DNA of 23,563 bases from an uncultured Limosilactobacillus sp. (GTDB lineage: Bacteria; Bacillota; Bacilli; Lactobacillales; Lactobacillaceae), in the NCBI RefSeq assembly GCF_934202235.1, contig NZ_CAKPXS010000027.1, positions 1 to 23,563 on the forward strand, in the 5' to 3' direction. This document shows, piece after piece, positions 21,020 through 23,563 of the stretch. The notes under the pieces are model-generated. The model was not told the origin of the DNA, ran no database searches, and saw only the letters and a program-made list of their open reading frames with translations. A program made the position numbers and the translations under genes. How positions within the stretch are numbered: the stretch's first letter is position 1; the number at the start of each line of letters is the position of its first letter.

Positions 21020-22447
21020 TCAATGTTTTTTGCTCATCACAGAATGCCTCATCCCGTAAGTAAAGTACAGGAGAATCCCAATCACGAACCATGCACCGGC
21101 ATAAATCTTGGCCTGCGCATCCAATCCCAGGAACACTACTAGTGAGGCGAAAAAGCCCAGCGCCGGCAAAATAGGGAAGAACGGCATCTTAAAGGCAGGA
21201 TCAGCAATGTCGTGCCCTTCCCGTTTCCGGAGTGGGTAAATTGCTAGACAAACGAACATAAACGCAATCAACGTCCCGGCAGAAACCAACTGTGATAAGA
21301 ATGCAAACGGGAAGAGTGCACTGATGACCAGTGTCACAATTGTTAAGACCAACAATGCGTTATTCGGCCGTTGTTTATTATCAAGCTTACCCAAAAACTT
21401 TGGTAACATCCCGTCCCGGCCAAAGGAGTAGATCAGTCGTGAACCGGCCATCATCATCCCAATCAGCGCCGTTAACATCCCAACCACCGCTACTGTTTGA
21501 ACAACGGTGGCCACCAGCGGATGCCCGGCAGTCCGCAAGGCCAGGCCGACTGGTTCAGCACTGTTAACGTACTTCTGATATGGCACAACACCAACAAGGA
21601 CAACCGAAGTAACAACAAAGAGGACGACCGCAATGATTAGTGATCCCATGATTCCCCGTGGCATCGTCTTCTGGGGGTTAATCGCTTCACCCGAGTTGGC
21701 AGCGATGGAATCAAAGCCGATGTAGGCCAAGAATAACATGGAAACGCCGGCATAAATCCCCTGCCAGCCCCCAAAGGCACCGTTAGCAGTGGCCCGGTAC
21801 TTCGGAATAAATGGAACAAGGTTTTTGGTCTTAATTGCGCTGAGACTCACAATGATAAACAGTAAAATGGCGGCAACCTTGAGAATCACCAAAACATTTT
21901 CGACCCGGGCAGCGTCAGAGACCCCACGGCTAATCAGAAACGAAACAACCAGCAAGACCACGACGGCAACCAGGTCGATGATTCCCCCTTCAGTGCCGAA
22001 AGCATTAGACAGCGAACTCGGCAGTTGCCACCCAAGTGGCGCGATTAATGCCCGAAAGTTAGCGGAAAGCCCGGAACCCACAAAGGCCAGGGCGATAAAG
22101 TATTCCGCCAAGAGTGCCCAGCCAGCAATCCAGCCGAAAAACTCACCAAAAATTACGTTAATCCATGAATACGCGGAACCAGCAAACGGCATGGCGGCTG
22201 CCATTTCAGCATAGGCAAAGGCCACCAACCCCGCCACGACGGCAGCAATCAGATAAGAAATAGCCACCGCCGGGCCAGTATGCAGGGCAGCGACTTCCCC
22301 TGGCATCGTGAAAATTGAAGCAGAAACAATGGTCCCGACACCGAGCCCCAAAAAGTCACGAACGCGCAGCGACCGCACCAGGTGACTATCCTTATCCTCG
22401 TAAACGCTGGGGTCCTCTTTTCGTGTCATTATTTTCCATAGACTCAT
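21020..22447 (-). CDS. APC superfamily amino acid permease (cationic amino acid transporter-like)
   Basis: A 475-residue integral membrane protein with about 12 hydrophobic segments. The first helix has the APC glycine motif GLGVGTIVSASIFTMPGEV, followed by FAYAEMAAAMPFAGSAYSW in helix 3 and YIGFDSIAANSGEAINPQKT around helix 6-7, typical of the CAT/YfnA branch. It would import an amino acid by proton symport or exchange; the substrate cannot be told from sequence. The frame extends two codons to a TTG, but GGGAGAG nine bases before the ATG at 22447 favours the latter. It has its own promoter and terminator, so it is monocistronic. The short leader leaves no room for a T-box. Confidence 0.9.
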   Translation of the reverse strand: MSLWKIMTRKEDPSVYEDKDSHLVRSLRVRDFLGLGVGTIVSASIFTMPGEVAALHTGPAVAISYLIAAVVAGLVAFAYAEMAAAMPFAGSAYSWINVIFGEFFGWIAGWALLAEYFIALAFVGSGLSANFRALIAPLGWQLPSSLSNAFGTEGGIIDLVAVVVLLVVSFLISRGVSDAARVENVLVILKVAAILLFIIVSLSAIKTKNLVPFIPKYRATANGAFGGWQGIYAGVSMLFLAYIGFDSIAANSGEAINPQKTMPRGIMGSLIIAVVLFVVTSVVLVGVVPYQKYVNSAEPVGLALRTAGHPLVATVVQTVAVVGMLTALIGMMMAGSRLIYSFGRDGMLPKFLGKLDNKQRPNNALLVLTIVTLVISALFPFAFLSQLVSAGTLIAFMFVCLAIYPLRKREGHDIADPAFKMPFFPILPALGFFASLVVFLGLDAQAKIYAGAWFVIGILLYFTYGMRHSVMSKKH

Positions 22448-22489
22448 CGGCAATCACTCTCCCTGCCAAGATTAAAATTTGATTAGTTA

Positions 22490-22518
22490 ATTCTAGCAAG
22501 GCTCTCACTTTCCGTCAA
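22490..22518 (-). promoter_or_regulatory. Sigma-A-type promoter of the APC permease
   Basis: TTGACG (22513-22518), a 17-base spacer and TAGAAT (22490-22495) on the minus strand, with a TGC just before the -10 giving an extended -10 as well. The start would be near 22483, a leader of about 36 bases. One copy of a 10-base direct repeat touches the -35 box. Confidence 0.75.
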
Positions 22519-22607
22519 TAGCCAATTTGCTCGCTGGCAGCTGCTAACGCAGATAATCTACCATTTTCATCCATGTCCCGCTAACGGCTAGTACCATAAT
22601 AGCCAAT
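22517..22607. repeat. 10-base direct repeat AATAGCCAAT upstream of the permease
   Basis: AATAGCCAAT occurs at 22517-22526 and again at 22598-22607, 81 bases apart. The first copy shares two bases with the permease -35 box. CTAACG also occurs twice between them (22544 and 22581). The rest of this gene-free stretch (22519-22651) shows no open frame worth calling. The repeat may be regulatory or due to chance. Confidence 0.4.
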
Positions 22608-22651
22608 CAGCCAACGTTACTTGATTAGAAAAGGATTTCAATACCTTTTAC

Positions 22652-22688
22652 AAAAAAGCCAACACAGGACGCCCATCCCGTGTTGGCT
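22652..22688 (-). terminator. Terminator after the nitroreductase gene
   Basis: A 13-bp stem (22657-22669 with 22676-22688, one mismatch) closed by a 6-base loop, followed on the minus strand by TTTTTTG. It lies about 34 bases after the nitroreductase stop and probably ends the aldo/keto reductase-nitroreductase transcript. Confidence 0.85.
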
Positions 22689-22722
22689 GCTAGTATTCGT
22701 GACTAAATTCAGCTCAATGTCG

Positions 22723-23190
22723 TTAATCCACATAATCGGTTGGAACGCGGTCTTGTGGAAGCTGACGTCGTCGCAATGGCTGCTTGGTGTGTCCCAGAGT
22801 TAAGCAGATCAACGGTGTCTGGTTTGCCGGTAAGATCCCTGCAGGCAGCGACGGCAATGCTGCCATGTTCATACAAGCACCAACGCCCATGTTTTCGGCC
22901 GCCAGGGCCATATTCTCAACCATTGTTCCGGCGCTAAGGTACTTCGATGCGCGAAGTTGGTCACGACGAACCGAAATAACAATTACTGCCGGTGCATGAT
23001 AAGTGTTCGCTAACTGGGCAGTAACCTGAGGATTGCTAATGACGGTAAAGTGATAAACTCCGTAATTGCCCCGCCCCGCTGCACCGGCCTGGCCAGCGTG
23101 AACAATGGTGGATAATTTATCCCTGGAAACCGGCTGTTCAGTATAATCACGGACCGACTGTCGCGTCCAGATTGCTTCCGTTAATTCCAT
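22723..23190 (-). CDS. Nitroreductase family protein (FMN-dependent oxidoreductase)
   Basis: A 155-residue member of the nitroreductase superfamily, flavoenzymes that reduce nitro compounds, quinones or other acceptors with NAD(P)H. The FMN-phosphate motif is at the start: Arg10, Ser12 and Arg14 in WTRQSVRDYTEQPV. Further conserved stretches are AGQAGAAGRGNYGVYHF, APAVIVISVRRDQ, MVENMALAAENMGVGACMN and TPLICLTLGHTKQP. It is shorter than the usual 170-220 residues, mainly in the central region, as in small clostridial and lactobacillal members. The ATG follows AAAAGGAGG by eight bases. It lies 29 bases after the aldo/keto reductase and is likely co-transcribed. Substrate unknown. Confidence 0.88.
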   Translation of the reverse strand: MELTEAIWTRQSVRDYTEQPVSRDKLSTIVHAGQAGAAGRGNYGVYHFTVISNPQVTAQLANTYHAPAVIVISVRRDQLRASKYLSAGTMVENMALAAENMGVGACMNMAALPSLPAGILPANQTPLICLTLGHTKQPLRRRQLPQDRVPTDYVD

Positions 23191-23219
23191 TGCTCATGCC
23201 TCCTTTTGGCACCTTGTAC

Positions 23220-23563
23220 CTAGTGCGGATACTGGGCATTATTCTCGTAAACCAGCTCCGGTTCCATGCTAACCCGTTTATTCTTATCAAGACTGGCAAT
23301 CGCCCGCATTTCGTCGGCGCTCAGCTCAAACCCAAAAATCGTGGTATTTTCCTTAATTCGGGAAGCATGAACTGACTTCGGAATAAAGGAGTTGCCAACT
23401 TGCAGGTGCCAGCGGAGAATGACCTGGGCCACCGAAACACCATGCTTGGCAGCAATCTCTTTCAAGACAGGGTTATCCATCATCCGCCCCCGGGCCAGGG
23501 GTGACCAAGCCTGGGTCACAATTCCGTGCTGGTGGTTAAAAGCCCGCATCGGTGCATGGGACA
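23220..23563 (-). CDS. Aldo/keto reductase, partial (N-terminus beyond right edge)
   Basis: The last 113 residues of an NADPH-dependent aldo/keto reductase; the N-terminal part, with the catalytic Asp, Tyr, Lys and His, lies outside the window. Visible are HGIVTQAWSPLARG, the barrel strand common to the family, and the nucleotide-binding signature VILRWHLQVGNSFIPKSV, with the conserved lysine in IPKS. FGFELSADEMRAIASLDKNK follows as in the 2,5-diketo-D-gluconate reductase-like group. An in-frame ATG at 23549 is internal, because homologous sequence (SHAP) continues upstream. It is the first visible gene of a minus-strand pair with the nitroreductase. Confidence 0.88.
   Translation of the reverse strand, partial: SHAPMRAFNHQHGIVTQAWSPLARGRMMDNPVLKEIAAKHGVSVAQVILRWHLQVGNSFIPKSVHASRIKENTTIFGFELSADEMRAIASLDKNKRVSMEPELVYENNAQYPH

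Noticed and set aside
22652..22688. Inverted repeat as a mobile-element end
   Set aside because: The stem is followed by a T-run directly after a gene stop, fitting a terminator; no transposase or target duplication is present.
22448..22722. T-box or other riboswitch upstream of the permease
   Set aside because: The promoter is only about 36 bases from the start codon, leaving no room for a leader structure; no T-box sequence (TGGNACC in a long leader) was seen.

Overview
The window looks like a chromosomal segment of a low-GC Gram-positive bacterium of the Lactobacillaceae, probably a heterofermentative, moderate-GC species such as Limosilactobacillus. The grounds are the dinG / tseB(ypmB) / asnS / dnaD order, which echoes the Bacillus-Lactobacillus cluster, a bacterial mevalonate gene set with a type 2 IPP isomerase, a SufCDSUB iron-sulfur system, and purine-rich Shine-Dalgarno sites before nearly every gene. 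The genus is an inference from gene content and composition; no rRNA is present to settle it. No tRNA, rRNA, CRISPR array, insertion sequence or phage gene was seen.

Layout. Positions 1-2450 form a more AT-rich accessory patch: an Fsr-like MFS transporter cut by the left edge, the DNA alkyl-repair gene ogt just upstream of it, a divergent AraC-type regulator, and the frameshifted remnant of a small membrane protein. Positions 2488-8010 (minus strand) hold dinG (exonuclease-helicase fusion), tseB/ypmB, asnS and dnaD. Diverging from dinG at 8145-12237 (plus strand) is a compact mevalonate operon, mvk-mvaD-mvaK2-fni, with a near-consensus promoter and a strong terminator. It converts mevalonate to isopentenyl diphosphate and dimethylallyl diphosphate; the two upstream enzymes, HMG-CoA synthase and reductase, are not in the window. 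Positions 12366-14693 carry a divergent pair, an RsmF-type rRNA cytosine methyltransferase and a Cof-type HAD phosphatase.

Positions 14772-20916 (minus strand) are an Fe-S assembly locus. In transcription order: a cysteine-free HesB/A-type-like protein, a 51-residue basic protein that is easily missed, a terminator, an extended -10 promoter, then sufC-sufD-sufS-sufU-sufB and a MIP18/SufT-like gene. Several of the suf genes overlap by 8-20 bases, so translational coupling is likely. SufS and SufU supply sulfur, SufBCD is the scaffold, and the MIP18 protein probably helps maturation. Positions 20958-23563 hold a CAT-like APC amino-acid permease with its own strong promoter, a short nitroreductase, and an aldo/keto reductase cut by the right edge.

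Most of the window is core housekeeping. The points most worth a second look are the small gene and cysteine-less HesB-like protein ahead of sufC, the remnant downstream of dnaD where nth lies in Bacillus, a repeated 10-mer touching the permease -35 box, and an Fsr-like exporter in an organism that makes isoprenoids through mevalonate.
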